This document shows positions 18,299 to 28,124 of a DNA stretch of 39,173 bases, one piece after another. The notes below the pieces were generated by a model that saw nothing but the letters and a program-made list of their open reading frames with translations, made no database searches and had not been told where the DNA came from. Position 1 is the stretch's first letter, and every line of letters starts with the position of its first letter. Made by a program: the position numbers and the translations under genes. Origin of the DNA: Bacteroides sp. GTDB lineage: Bacteria; Bacteroidota; Bacteroidia; Bacteroidales; Bacteroidaceae. The stretch covers positions 1-39,173 of the forward strand of contig JAJQAY010000005.1 of NCBI GenBank assembly GCA_021203515.1. The letters run 5' to 3'.

Positions 18299-19131
18299 CT
18301 ACCATCTCTGATTATTCGTTTTAAGAAGTTCCTGTGCCTTCCGATGTTCTTGCCTGGCCGCCTTGCGCAACTATTGGAAGGCTTCTTCTTTGTTTTGCTC
18401 AACTCCCGTGCCTTCCAAATAGCATAACCCTAATTGATATTGGGCAATATCCAGTCCTTTTTCGGCTGCCTTCTGATACCATTTCACAGCCTCAGCATAG
18501 TCTACTTTAAGATCTCCCTCACCGTTATAATAACAACTGCCCAAGTTATATGCACCCATAATATCCCCGTTCTCTGCCGCCATACGAAACCATTTTACGC
18601 CCAGTGTATCATTCTTTTCAACGCCTTCACCTTCCATATAGCATATTCCGATATGATTTTGCGCCCACGAGTCTCCATGTTCTGCATCGTGAAGCAATGA
18701 TTCAAATTCCGTAGCGAATTCCGGTTTCCGGGGCTTTAAATCCTCCTCGATTTTTCTTTGTTTCTCTCATTCCAAATGGATTTTTTTTCAGAGTCGTAAT
18801 ATAATCCGACAAGATTCCCCATTGCCATGTAATCGTTGGATGCGTTTCCCCGGGCAGCCGTGAAGTGCATATCAGCCATAGGAATACTGACAATGACAAG
18901 AAGTATCAGGAAATAAACAGGTTTCGACACCTTGAAAGCCATAATACCTAATGCGATGATATGACTTATTATCAGCCCGAACAAAATCAAGACGCACAAT
19001 AAATCACCTAAACCTCCTTCAAAGTGTACATCTGCATGAGGTATCTTTCCGCAGACTGCCGCAAGAAAGAATACCTCATAGCACCATGCCAATAGATTAA
19101 GCAAGATTAATAGCCTCTTTTTCAGGTTCAT
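18299..19131 (-). pseudogene. Membrane protein with Sel1-type TPR repeats, one frameshift and one in-frame stop
   Basis: Starting at 19131 the product opens with MNLKKRLLILLNLL and has three or four membrane segments in the first 95 residues (FFLAAVCGK, LLCVLILFGLIISHIIALGIMA, YFLILLVIVSIPMA). A frame change near 18745-18760 joins this to a linker (IEEDLKPRKPEF) and three Sel1 repeats: AQNHIGICYMEGEGVEKND, GAYNLGSCYYNGEGDLKVDY and AQYQLGLCYLEGTGVEQNK, each followed by an aromatic WF/WY helix. The last repeat is cut by TAG at 18371-18373 where Trp (EAFQWLRKAA) is expected; reading through ends at 18299. Sel1 repeats mediate protein-protein contacts. It follows the next minus-strand gene by about 40 bases, probably in one operon. 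Confidence 0.75.
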
Positions 19132-19172
19132 AGTGCGAACAGTATTATACGTTTCATATTGTACGTCGCTAT

Positions 19173-19678
19173 TTAGAATCTTTGCTTACTCCAAAAATCA
19201 GTGATAAGCGGTTCTATCCTTTCGCTGTTTTCATTCAGGGGAAGCATAATAACAAAATTTCCATAAGCGCCGAAAGATTCATAGCAAACTCCGCCAGGGA
19301 GTATATCTATACACGCATATATATGCGCAACTTCTTCCAATGTTTCTTGGGCGGTAGCACCATCGGGGAAGCATAAAATGTAAACTTCCAAATTATCAAT
19401 ATACATAATTAATGTCCGGCAAGGTGCATCATAGTCTAAAACTTCCAATGAATGATTGCGAGATGTAAATCCTTCCTCTGAGACCCTTGCAGTAATACCA
19501 CGTTCCACCAACCATCGTTGCCAATCCACAACTATTTGCATTGCTTCCTGTGTATTAATTATCATAGGTTTCATAATTTGCGGCATGGTTTGTTTAGTAT
19601 GCAGCAACAACAAAATAATGCTTCCTATAATCACCAAAATGATTATCGAAATACCAGCTACTTTTTTGTTGATTGCAT
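19173..19678 (-). pseudogene. Membrane-anchored protein of unknown function, frameshift in the N-terminal anchor
   Basis: I do not recognise it. The likely start is the ATG at 19678 (MQSTKK); adding one A to the six-A run at about 19662-19667 continues as VAGISIIILVIIGSIILLLL, a single membrane anchor, instead of stopping. The open frame from 19637 starts inside that anchor. The outer part of ~140 residues has a helical beginning (NTQEAMQIVVDWQRWLVERG) and a mixed alpha/beta domain (LIMYIDNLEVYILCF, ESFGAYGNFVIMLPL), ending DFWSKQRF. It precedes the Sel1-repeat gene on the same strand and may be expressed with it. Confidence 0.6.
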
Positions 19679-19736
19679 ATTGTCTCTATTTTATGCAAAT
19701 ATATCAAATTAGTGAGATATTATTTTATTTCCTTTT

Positions 19737-19754
19737 ATAAAGATGATTGGATTA
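19737..19754. repeat. Second copy of the ATAAAGATGATTGGATTA repeat
   Basis: Identical to the copy at about 14863-14880 in the araC promoter. Here it lies about 40 bases upstream of the -7 element of the RNA candidate. Confidence 0.55.
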
Positions 19755-19774
19755 AAAACAAACAAAGAATTTTG

Positions 19775-19803
19775 TTGTTGAACGTAAAAAAAACGTATCT
19801 TTG
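19775..19803 (+). promoter_or_regulatory. Promoter of the structured RNA candidate
   Basis: TTG at 19775-19777 and, after 18 bases, TATCTTTG at 19796-19803 form a full Bacteroides-type promoter. The predicted start is around 19808-19811, exactly where the first hairpin begins, and the next long ORF is more than 240 bases downstream. Confidence 0.65.
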
Positions 19804-19807
19804 CAAC

Positions 19808-19998
19808 AGGACAAAATGGCATGAATATATCAACGTATATCATGTCCTCTCGCGGTTAGATTAAAATGTGGCAATTGATATCTAACGACTGGATGAGAGG
19901 TAGCCTGTATCAGCATTGGTACGGGCTTACTCGTCCTGCGTTAAGGGTGCGCCACATACCTGACCTAAGGGAATGAGTAATGCCCGTACCTTCTATTA
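19808..19998 (+). ncRNA. Structured RNA candidate of about 190 nt, class not recognised
   Basis: Three hairpins follow the promoter. H1 pairs GGCATGAATATA-type bases at ~19818-19830 with TATATCATGTCC at ~19836-19847. H2 pairs CCTCTC (19846-19851) with GAGAGG (19895-19900) and GTTAGA (19855-19860) with TCTAAC (19881-19886). H3 pairs GGTACGGGC (19918-19926) with GCCCGTACC (19982-19990) and TTACTC (19927-19932) with GAGTAA (19975-19980), then TTCTATT, so it could also terminate transcription. The H2 loop has ATGTGGC (19866-19872) and the H3 loop has the exact complement GCCACAT (19951-19957), a 7-bp loop-loop contact. H1 and H2 overlap by two bases, so they may compete. No ORF with coding character covers it. 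It could be a free regulatory RNA or the leader of the gene at 20056. I do not recognise 6S, SRP, tmRNA or RNase P. Confidence 0.6.
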
Positions 19999-20055
19999 TA
20001 TAAAATACTAATAGCCGTATGGGGATGAATCGAGAAACTTAAATTTAATCCCGAT

Positions 20056-20522
20056 ATGGTTACTTGGCTTTCCGTAAAATCCACCGCCGAAAAATACGGC
20101 ATCACAGAAGAAGCTGTCTGTAAACTGATGAAGCTTCGATATATTACTTATTCCAGTATAGATTATGACGATGAATATTATGACGAAGGGCTTGTCGATA
20201 CTGATGACCTTGAAAGTTTTCTAAGACTCAATTCAATTCCATCTTATCCCGATGATGAGTCCGTCCAAAGAGTTTCCAACAATCATCTAAACTGGCTTTA
20301 TGGAGAAAATGAAAGATTGGAAGAAGTTAACGATGAGTTGTTAGAAAAAATCCGCCTACTTACCCAAAAAGAAGCGGCATTAAAAAAGATATAAAACGAC
20401 TGACCTGCTTAGCCGAAAAAATTATAAGTTTGAGTTCGCAAATGGCCCATAACATGGAATGTATTACTCATAGAAGAAATAATCGCCTTTGGGTCATTCT
20501 TCGCCACGTTTTCAAGAGATGA
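20056..20522 (+). pseudogene. Small helix-turn-helix protein with coiled coil, one frameshift
   Basis: About 155 residues when one A is added to the six-A run near 20383-20388; without that the ORF ends at 20394. The N-terminus (WLSVKSTAEKYGITEEAVCKLMKLRYITY) reads as a MerR/excisionase-like winged helix-turn-helix: a 'sequential' helix pair followed by a short hairpin with YSSIDYDDEYYDEGLVDTDDLESFL. A long charged helix follows (NHLNWLYGENERLEEVNDELLEKIRLLTQKEAALKK), likely a coiled coil for dimerisation, then a basic C-terminus (CITHRRNNRLWVILRHVFKR). DNA binding is likely; a target cannot be given. The structured RNA lies directly upstream and could be its leader. No good ribosome-binding sequence is visible, which is usual here. 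Confidence 0.6.
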
Positions 20523-20532
20523 TAATAGCAGA

Positions 20533-20676
20533 TTATAGCTTATTATAATCTGCATCAAATGCCGCTTTTGCGTCACCGGTCATTTCTTTTTCATTCCAAA
20601 CATCCTTTGCCAGACGAAAGGCCGCCCATGCCTTAGGCGCTTAACTGTTTTCCGACTCATTTCCATAATTCTGCAT
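20533..20676 (-). pseudogene. Possible small protein remnant
   Basis: Read on the minus strand from the ATG at 20676: MQNYGNESENS, a TAA at 20641-20643, then APKAWAAFRLAKDVWNEKE and MTGDAKAAFDADYNKL with a stop at 20533. The composition is protein-like and Gln would fit the TAA position (CAA). The family is unknown. The rest of the 345-base gap to the HU-like gene holds two TCTAAGTA copies about 40 bases apart and a weak -7-like TATCTTCG near 20800. Confidence 0.3.
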
Positions 20677-20867
20677 TTTTTTTGAAAAAAGTTATAACCT
20701 GCTGATTATCATAAATCCATCTAAGTAAAAATAGCGCTTTATAAATACAAATACGACAGTCTAAGTACATTTAAAGCACCTGTCCGTTTTGGGGTGTTGT
20801 ATCTTCGCATCGTGATCACAAAGAAATATGATTTCAGAAGTAATAACCATTAAAAACTAAAAAAATT

Positions 20868-21371
20868 ATGGCATTTCGTTATGTAATTAAAAAGAGAGTT
20901 TTCGGTTTTGATGAAACCAAGTCAGAAAAGTACGTAGCTGCATCGTTCTCTATCGGAGAAATTGGCTTCGACACATTGTGCAATCAGGTAACCAAACAAG
21001 GCATGGCGCCCCGTGGCGTCGTAAAAATGGTGATGGACGGACTGATTGATGCACTCTGCACCTATGTAAGCATAGGAACAACCGTGAAATTGGGTGACTT
21101 CGGCACTATCCGCCCGGGATTGAACTGCAAAAGTCAGGAAGAGGCAAAAAAGGTGACTGCCGATAGCATCTATCGACAGAAGATTATCCTCACTTCGGGA
21201 AAACTATTGAAAGCTATGATTAAAAGCTCCGGAGTGACACGCATATCGACAAATGGTGAAGAAATCCCGTCGGACAACGGGAACGGTGGTAATACCGGCG
21301 GTTCGGGTTCAGGTTCAGGGTCAGGTTCCGGTTCGGGAGACGACGACCAGGAAGAGAACCCGCTCGGATAA
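20868..21371 (+). CDS. HU-like DNA-binding protein with Gly-Ser/acidic tail
   Basis: The 167-residue protein is intact. Residues 1-125 are the HU/IHF-related domain of the Bacteroides histone-like type: MAFRYVIKKRVFGFDETKSEKYVA, FDTLCNQVTKQGMAPRGVVKMVMDGLIDAL, then the beta-arm part TTVKLGDFGTIRPGLNCKS and the C-terminal IILTSGKLLKAMIKSSGVTRIST. Residues ~135-167 are a disordered linker of repeated Gly-Ser with the acidic end DDDQEENPLG. The same kind of tail is found in the remnant at 36016. These proteins bind DNA non-specifically and may shape nucleoid or element DNA. A terminator follows. Its neighbour in most Bacteroides genomes, an amidase, is absent here. Confidence 0.85.
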   Translation: MAFRYVIKKRVFGFDETKSEKYVAASFSIGEIGFDTLCNQVTKQGMAPRGVVKMVMDGLIDALCTYVSIGTTVKLGDFGTIRPGLNCKSQEEAKKVTADSIYRQKIILTSGKLLKAMIKSSGVTRISTNGEEIPSDNGNGGNTGGSGSGSGSGSGSGDDDQEENPLG

Positions 21372-21415
21372 GAATACCGCTTGCATCGGTTAGATTGAAG
21401 GTTAATAAAAGAATT

Positions 21416-21442
21416 GGCTGTCCGTGACGGATAGCCTTTTTT
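21416..21442 (+). terminator. Terminator after the HU-like gene
   Basis: GGCTGTCCG (21416-21424) pairs with CGGATAGCC (21428-21436) around a 3-base loop, with one G:T pair, and is followed by six T. Confidence 0.85.
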
Positions 21443-21642
21443 ATACCCATATAAGCCGGAAACCCTAATATTGTTCAGCTCCCTATCACATTTGTCGAAA
21501 AATAAAGAAGCGGAATAATTTTATCGGCTTATCTCTATGCGAATAAAAACTTAATGCCCTACATTTACACACAGAGAAACACATACTATCTCAAAAAAAC
21601 AAGCTGAAACAGCAACTTTATTAATCAACAAAAAGGCGAAAC

Positions 21643-23961
21643 ATGAAAAAATTCACTCTGCTATTGATGAACCTTCTTCTCATTCTCTGCGTAAATGCCA
21701 ACGCACAGAAAAGAAACGAAGTTACCTGGGAAAAGATTGAAGATGTTACAGTCCCCATCCCCCCCCGCAAGTACACCCCCGGCTTTATGTACGCGCGGCG
21801 GATATACCGGAGCTAAAGAAACGGCTGAATAATCCGCAGATAAAGAAAGGCCTCGAAACATTGCGCAAACTGGGTGTAGACCGTACTCCGGCGGAAGAAG
21901 CCCAAGAAACGGACAGAGGTTTCCGCTATTACTTTAAAATGCGCGGAGTGACGAGCCGCGTACAGACACAGGCGCTAGATTATCTGGTATATGGCGACAA
22001 GAAGCAGGCAAGAAGCGCCATCACCGCTATGCTGGATACACTGCAAAACGTAAACTTCGGAACCAAACAAGATTTGTCGCGCGCCAGTGGGGTGATGCTG
22101 ATGTGCGGCGCCATGGTGTACGACTGGTGCTACGACCAGATGAAAGACACGGAAAAGGAAGCCTACATAGATGCATTTGTCCGGATTGCCAAAACGATGG
22201 AATGCGGCTATCCTCCGCGCAACAGGGAGCCGATTGCCGGACACTCCTCCGAATGGATGATACTGCGGGATATGCTTTCGGCAGGTATTGCCATCTACGA
22301 CGAATATCCGGACATGTATAACTACGTAATCAAAATGATGTTCAAAGATTATGTGCCCGTGAGGAACTATATTTATGCTGGGCATAATTATCATCAGGGA
22401 ACGAGTTACGTAAATGTACGCTTCAGCAACGACCTTTTTTCCTTATGGATACTAGATCGCATGGGAGCCGATGCTATCTATAACTCATCTCAACAATTCG
22501 TACCATACGACTTTCTGTATCGCCGCCGTCCGGACGGTCAGGTGATGCCGGCGGGCGACACGAATCCAATCCGAAAGAGCAGTCCTTCTTATTCGCTGCC
22601 CGCCATGTTGGCTTCCAGTTATTACAAAGACAGTTATCTGGCCTATGAGTACGAACGCAAGCCGAAACTCGAAGCCCATTGCCTCATCTTCGATATACTG
22701 TGGAGGGATTTAGACCTGAAGGCCAAAGCGCCCGACGACTTGCCCCTGACACGCTATTCGGGAACTCCCTTCGGATGGATGATAGCCCGCACGGTTTGGG
22801 ACAAGAACAGCGTAATTGCGGAAATGAAAATCAACGAACATTTTGTAGGCAACCACCAGCACCTGGACGGCGGCTCTTTCCAACTGTATTACAGAGGGTC
22901 TTTGGCCATCGACGCAGGAGCCTATCAGGGAAGTTCCGGCGGATATAACAGCCCGCACAATAAGAATTTCTTTAAACGCACCATTGCTCACAACTCTCTG
23001 CTGATCTACAATCCGGAGGAAAAATTTGCCTGCTGGAACTATGGCGGAGGAGACAAAACCGAGCTTGCCGACAATGACGGCGGACAACGGATGCCGGGCG
23101 ACCGCTGGGAGACATGCCGTTCATTCAAGGATTTGCTTAGTAAGGATTATACCACCGGCAAAGTACTGGGACATGGCTTCGGCCCCGACAACACCACACC
23201 GGACTACTCCTACCTGAAAGGTGACATCACGCAGGCATATACAGAGAAAGTAAAGGAAGTGAAGCGTTCTTTCGTATTCCTGAATTTGCACTCCGAAGAA
23301 GTGCCCGCCGCACTAATCGTATTCGACAAGGTGGTTTCTTCCGACCCACAATTCAAGAAGTTCTGGTTGCTGCACTGCATTGAAGAGCCGGTGATAGAAA
23401 ATAATCGCTTCACCATTAAACGCACCAAGAACGGAGATACGGGTATGCTGCAAAACCAAGTGTTATTGCCCGAAATCAGCGATGCACAGATAGAAAAGGT
23501 GGGCGGCAAAGGCAAGGAGTTTTGGGTGTTCGGCACCAACTATCCCAACGAAGCATCGCCCAATCGCCCTGACGATGCCAATGAGAAAGGGGCATGGCGC
23601 ATAGAAATATCTCCCAAGGCCGCTGCTGCGGAGAATTACTTCCTGAATGTGATGCAGGTAGCGGACAACTCCTGCAAGCAAATGAACGAAGTGAAACGGA
23701 TTGATGCCGACAAGATAGTGGGCGTACAGATAGCCGACCGCATCGTGACTTTCAGCAAGAACAGCCAGCCTCTATTTGACAAATTCGACATGAAAACCAC
23801 CGGAGATAGAACAATGAAATATGTCATCACCGACTTAATTCCGGGAACATGGCAAATCAAAAAAAGACGGAAAGGTCTATATTCCGGCTATGGAAGTGTG
23901 CTCGGACAATGGCATTCTCTCTTTCGAGGGAACTGCCGGACATTACGAGTTCTTCCGATAG
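21643..23961 (+). pseudogene. hepB: Heparin lyase II (PL21 family), three one-base frame changes
   Basis: About 772 residues after correction, the length of Pedobacter heparinus heparinase II. From ATG 21643: signal peptide MKKFTLLLMNLLLILCVNANAQ, then WEKIEDVTVPIP. Two surplus C (eight-C run ~21756-21763; five-C run ~21776-21780) must be removed to join PRLYVRAADIPELKKRL. The long middle is open. Family hallmarks: VYDWCYDQ, ECGYPPRN, GHSSEWMI (the His and Glu of the active site), AGHNYHQGTSY (catalytic Tyr), NHQHLDGGSFQ (His/Asp with the structural zinc) and SSGGYNSPHNKNFFKRTIAHNSLL. Near the end one surplus A in the run at ~23858-23864 breaks the frame; corrected it ends GTAGHYEFFR, stop 23961. 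It cleaves heparin and heparan sulfate by beta-elimination in the periplasm. It opens PUL 2. Confidence 0.93.
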
Positions 23962-23965
23962 AACA

Positions 23966-24457
23966 CTAGATAATCTGCCTAGCTATCCACGCACAGGCCT
24001 CTGCATCGGCCAGTGCGTGGTGATGCTGTTCCAACAGGTAGCCGCAATGAGCCGCCACCGTATGCAGTTGATAATTGGGTAATCCTTTCAACGCGCGGCG
24101 GGCCGCCTGCAAGGTGCAACAAAATTCATAATCAGGATAGTCCATGCTGTAAGTACGGAACACCGCTTTCAGGCAACTTTCGTCAAAACCTTTGTTGTGG
24201 GCAACCAACGTCAGCCCTTCGATACGGGGAGCAATTTCCTGCCATACGGTAGGAAAAATAGGAGAACGGGCCGTATCGGCCAATGTCAATCCGTGTACAC
24301 GGGTATTCCAATAGATATAATACTCCGGTTCGGGCCGAATCAGGTGATAGTAATTATTCACAATCTCTCCGTTGCGTACGATGACGACCCCTACACTGCA
24401 CACACTAGTACGCTGTTCGTTGGCCGTTTCAAAATCTATGGCGGCAAAATTTTCCAT
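23966..24457 (-). CDS. DnaQ-like 3'-5' exonuclease (DEDDh)
   Basis: The 163-residue protein is intact. ExoI has AIDFETAN (Asp and Glu for the two metals), ExoII has LVAHNKGFDESCL with the third acidic residue, and ExoIII has HHALADAEACA (His and Asp of the DEDDh type). This is the size of the small epsilon-like exonucleases of Bacteroides, some of which are fused to other domains elsewhere; here it is a single domain. It acts on DNA or RNA ends in the cytoplasm. It lies on the opposite strand between the heparin lyase and susC of PUL 2, with five bases to the lyase stop, so it is probably not part of the glycan pathway. Confidence 0.92.
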   Translation of the reverse strand: MENFAAIDFETANEQRTSVCSVGVVIVRNGEIVNNYYHLIRPEPEYYIYWNTRVHGLTLADTARSPIFPTVWQEIAPRIEGLTLVAHNKGFDESCLKAVFRTYSMDYPDYEFCCTLQAARRALKGLPNYQLHTVAAHCGYLLEQHHHALADAEACAWIARQII

Positions 24458-24617
24458 TAAAATAGCTTTATCTGTTCCTCAAAAATAAGTAGAAAAAACA
24501 GAATAGCCCATATGTTTTACAACATAAAAATGTATGAGTATTTTCTTGCGCAACCGCCTCTTTATATAATATAAACGAGATTATCATAAAAAGCCTTAGT
24601 TAAACAATTAAAATCTT

Positions 24618-27600
24618 ATGCGTATGAAAAGAGCACGACAGAAGCGGCTTATATCAGCAAGTCTTATACAAGGACTATGCCTAAGCTTGTTGCTTCTATT
24701 CAGTGGATGGGCTGCTTTACCTATGTATGCCCAAAAGTAGTTACTCTTAATCTAACCAACCAGCCATTCTCTGCCTTTATCAAACAGGTGGAACAACAGA
24801 CGGACTACAAATTTTTCTTTGAGGAAAAGACTGTGGATGTAAACCGGATGGTGAATGTGAAGGCACAAAGTCAGGATATAAGAGTGGTGCTGGACAAAGT
24901 GTTGAGTGGTACGGACATTACCTACACCATCGCCAACAAGAAAATTCTGCTGAAAAAGGCAGAAGCCCCCAAAGCCCAAAAAGGCAAAACACTCCCTAAA
25001 GAGATTGCCGGTAGTGTGATTGGAGAAGACGGTGTGCCGATGATAGGCGTCAGCATCCAGGTCAAAGGGCAAGGTGTGGGTACGGTAACCGATGTGAATG
25101 GTAATTACCGACTGACACTTCCCGCCAATGGCGATGCCGTTGTGGTTTCCTACATCGGTTATGTACCCCAGGAGATTACTTTAAAAGACAACAATTGGCA
25201 GAGGATTATCCTGAAAGAGGATATTAATATGCTCGACGCTGTTGTCGTGGTAGGTTACGGTACCGTAAAGAAGAGAGACCTGACGGGAGCCATCTCTACC
25301 GTAAAGGCGGATGAAATGGGATTGGCAGGTGTTTCCTCCATCGGACATGCACTGGAAGGAAAAGCGGCCGGTTTGTACGTCCGCCAGAACAGTGCACAGC
25401 CCGGTGGCGGTCTCGACATCCTGGTGCGCGGAGCCGGTTCTATCAATGCCAACAACGACCCGTTGTACATTGTAGACGGATTTCCGATAGCCAAGCTGGA
25501 CCAGATTGTTTCCTCCGACCGCAAGATGGACCCGGGCACACAAGGCGTACTCAACTTCCTGAACCCTAATGACGTAGAGTCCATTGAAGTATTGAAGGAT
25601 GCCAGCGCCACCTCTATCTACGGTGCGCGTGCCGCCAACGGTGTAGTAATCATCACCACCAAACGCGGAAAGGAAGGAAAAGCCAAAGTCAGCTATTTCT
25701 ACAACTATTCTTACCAGAAGTATTCCGACAAGTACGACCTGCTTTCCCTTCCGGAATGGATGGAAGAGAAGAACAAGACAATCTGGGAACTGTGGATATG
25801 GAACAATAAGGTGACTCCCTGGGGAGGCAAACCCCTGGAAGAGGCGCTGGCTTCTCCCGTCAACGGTATCAGGTACAACCGTCCCTACAGCGAGCAAGAC
25901 ATCGCCAATGCAGGCGCAGGAACCGACTGGCTGGGACTGGTGACGCGCAACGGTCAAGTTCAGGAGCACAACGTCAACCTGCAAGGCGGAAATATGGGAA
26001 CGCGATATATGTTGTCGTTCAACTATTTCAATCACGAGGGTATCATACGTAACTCCGGACTGACCCGCTATACTTTAAAAGCAAATATCGACCAGGAATT
26101 TTTAAATATCTTCAAAGCCGGACTGAACCTGACCATGACCCGTATTATCAATGACAATACGCAACTTGGTTCGGACAGATGGGAAAACTCCGGCCTCATC
26201 CGTTCCGCCGTCGAAATGGGACCGCAAATCCAGGCTTACGACCCTGCAACCGGAAAGTATCCCACCAACCCGCTGGTAGATACCCGTCCCAACCCTTATT
26301 CTTTGCTGAATAACATCGACCGCGGTAACACAGACCGCGTACTGGGTAATATCTTTATCGAGGCTCGCCCCCTGGACGGACTGACCCTGCGCGTCAATGC
26401 AGGTATCGACCGCGCCGCCCAAACCCGAAAGACGTATCAACCCAAAAGCACCCTGAACGGATACAACCTGCAGGGAGTAGCCAGCGCCTACAGCACGAAC
26501 AATAATCAATACCTGCTCGAAGCAACGGCCACCTACCTGAAAACATTAGCCAAAATCCACAAGATTAACCTGCTGGCAGGAACTTCCTACGAGCAGTTCA
26601 ATTACGAAGGGATAAACGCCGGCAACAACAACTTCCTAACGGACGGATTTATCTACAACAATCTGGGAGCCGGTGCGGGAAATAAAATCGTAGGTTCCGG
26701 CAGTTCGGAGAATAAGATGCTTTCTTACTTCTTCCGTGCCAACTACATCCTGAAAGACCGCTATCTTCTGACAGCTACCCTGCGCTCGGACGGCGCCAGC
26801 GTGTTTGCCAAAAACCATAAGTGGGGATATTTCCCTTCCGTAGCCTTAGGATGGACAATCAGTGAGGAAAACTTTATGAAGAAAGCCTCCGACTGGTTGA
26901 GCATGTTAAAGTTGAGACTTAGCTGGGGACAAACCGGTAATGCCGACATCACTACCAACGCATTTGCCAGCTACTATGCGCAGGAAGCCTACAACAAAGA
27001 GGATAAATCAAAGCAAATCGGTGTGTTCCATGGACGTCTCGAAAATCCGGACTTGAAGTGGGAAACCACTACCGAATGGAACGTGGGACTCGACTTCGGC
27101 TTCCTGAACAGCCGCATCAGCGGTTCGGTGGAATACTACTATAAAGTCATTTCAGACCTTCTGAACTACAAGCCTCTGAATTCTTACCAGACAATTACCC
27201 AGGTGATTGCCAACATAGGTAAGACGAAAAGTACCGGTGTGGAAGTAACCTTAAATACCAAGAATATCGTAAGCAAAGATTTCTTCTTGTCTACCGACCT
27301 CACCTTCACGAAGTACAAAGACTGCTGGAAGGAACGTACTCCCGACTGGAAACCTGCCGTATACGAACAGTGTGACGCACCCATCCGGGCCATCTACTCC
27401 CGCCGTGCCGACCACATCCTGCAAATCGGCGAGAAAGTGCCCGATGCACAGCCCTTGCTGCTTCCGGGACAGTTGGTTATCAAGGACATCAACGGATACG
27501 TGCGCGATGCAAACGGCGACCCGGTAGTGGACGAAAACGGACGCTTCCAGTACTGGGACATCCCGACAACATCATCGACGATGCCGATATGGAACTGATA

Positions 27601-28098
27601 GGAACCAGCGACCCCGGTTGGCTGGCAGGTATGACCAATACATTCAAATATAAGGACTTCGACCTCAGCTTCCACCTGAACGGAATGTTCGACCGCATCA
27701 TGCAAGACCCCACGGCTATGGAGTACGGAATTTCCGGTGACGGCATCGCACGATACGGTTTGAATGCCCTTCGCTCCATCAAGGATCATTGGACATGGGA
27801 CAATCCGTCTACGACGAGCCCCAGTACATTCCAGGGATGGGAGAATACGTACAGCTCCGGCGACTTCTATTATCAAAAGGCCTGGTTCATCCGTATGCAG
27901 AACATCACACTGGGATATACACTGCCCAAGCGACTGTTGGCAAAGATCAAGGTGATTTCCAACCTTCGCATACATGCCAGCGTGAACAACGCATTTATCA
28001 TCACTCCTTACGACGGCTTAGACCCCGAAACGGATTATTACACCGCTTCCTATCCTAATGCACGCACATTCAGCTTTGGAGTAGACATCTCATTCTGA
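24618..28098 (+). pseudogene. SusC-like TonB-dependent transporter of the heparin PUL, two frameshifts
   Basis: From ATG 24618 the signal peptide reads MRMKRARQKRLISASLIQG, a hydrophobic core and PMYAQK; one A added to the four-A run at ~24733-24736 joins it to VVTLNLTNQPFSAFIKQ, an STN-like domain (to ~residue 120). Then follow a carboxypeptidase-like domain (GVPMIGVSIQVKGQGVGTV), the TonB box region AVVVVGYGTVKKRDLTG, a plug with VRGAGSINANNDPLYIVDGFP and VLKDASATSIYGARAANG, and a barrel. A second change at the CCC near 27565-27569 joins PDNIIDDADMELIG and leads to TFSFGVDISF at the end. Once corrected, about 1,160 residues. It imports heparin/heparan sulfate oligosaccharides, judging from the lyase next door. 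No stop codon from substitution is present in this gene. Confidence 0.93.
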
Positions 28099-28124
28099 TA
28101 CCTTTAATGTTAAAACTAAGAATT

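Noticed and set aside
25181..26035. Long open frame on the minus strand inside susC of PUL 2
   Set aside because: It is the shadow of a GC-biased coding frame; the plus-strand frame is clearly SusC.
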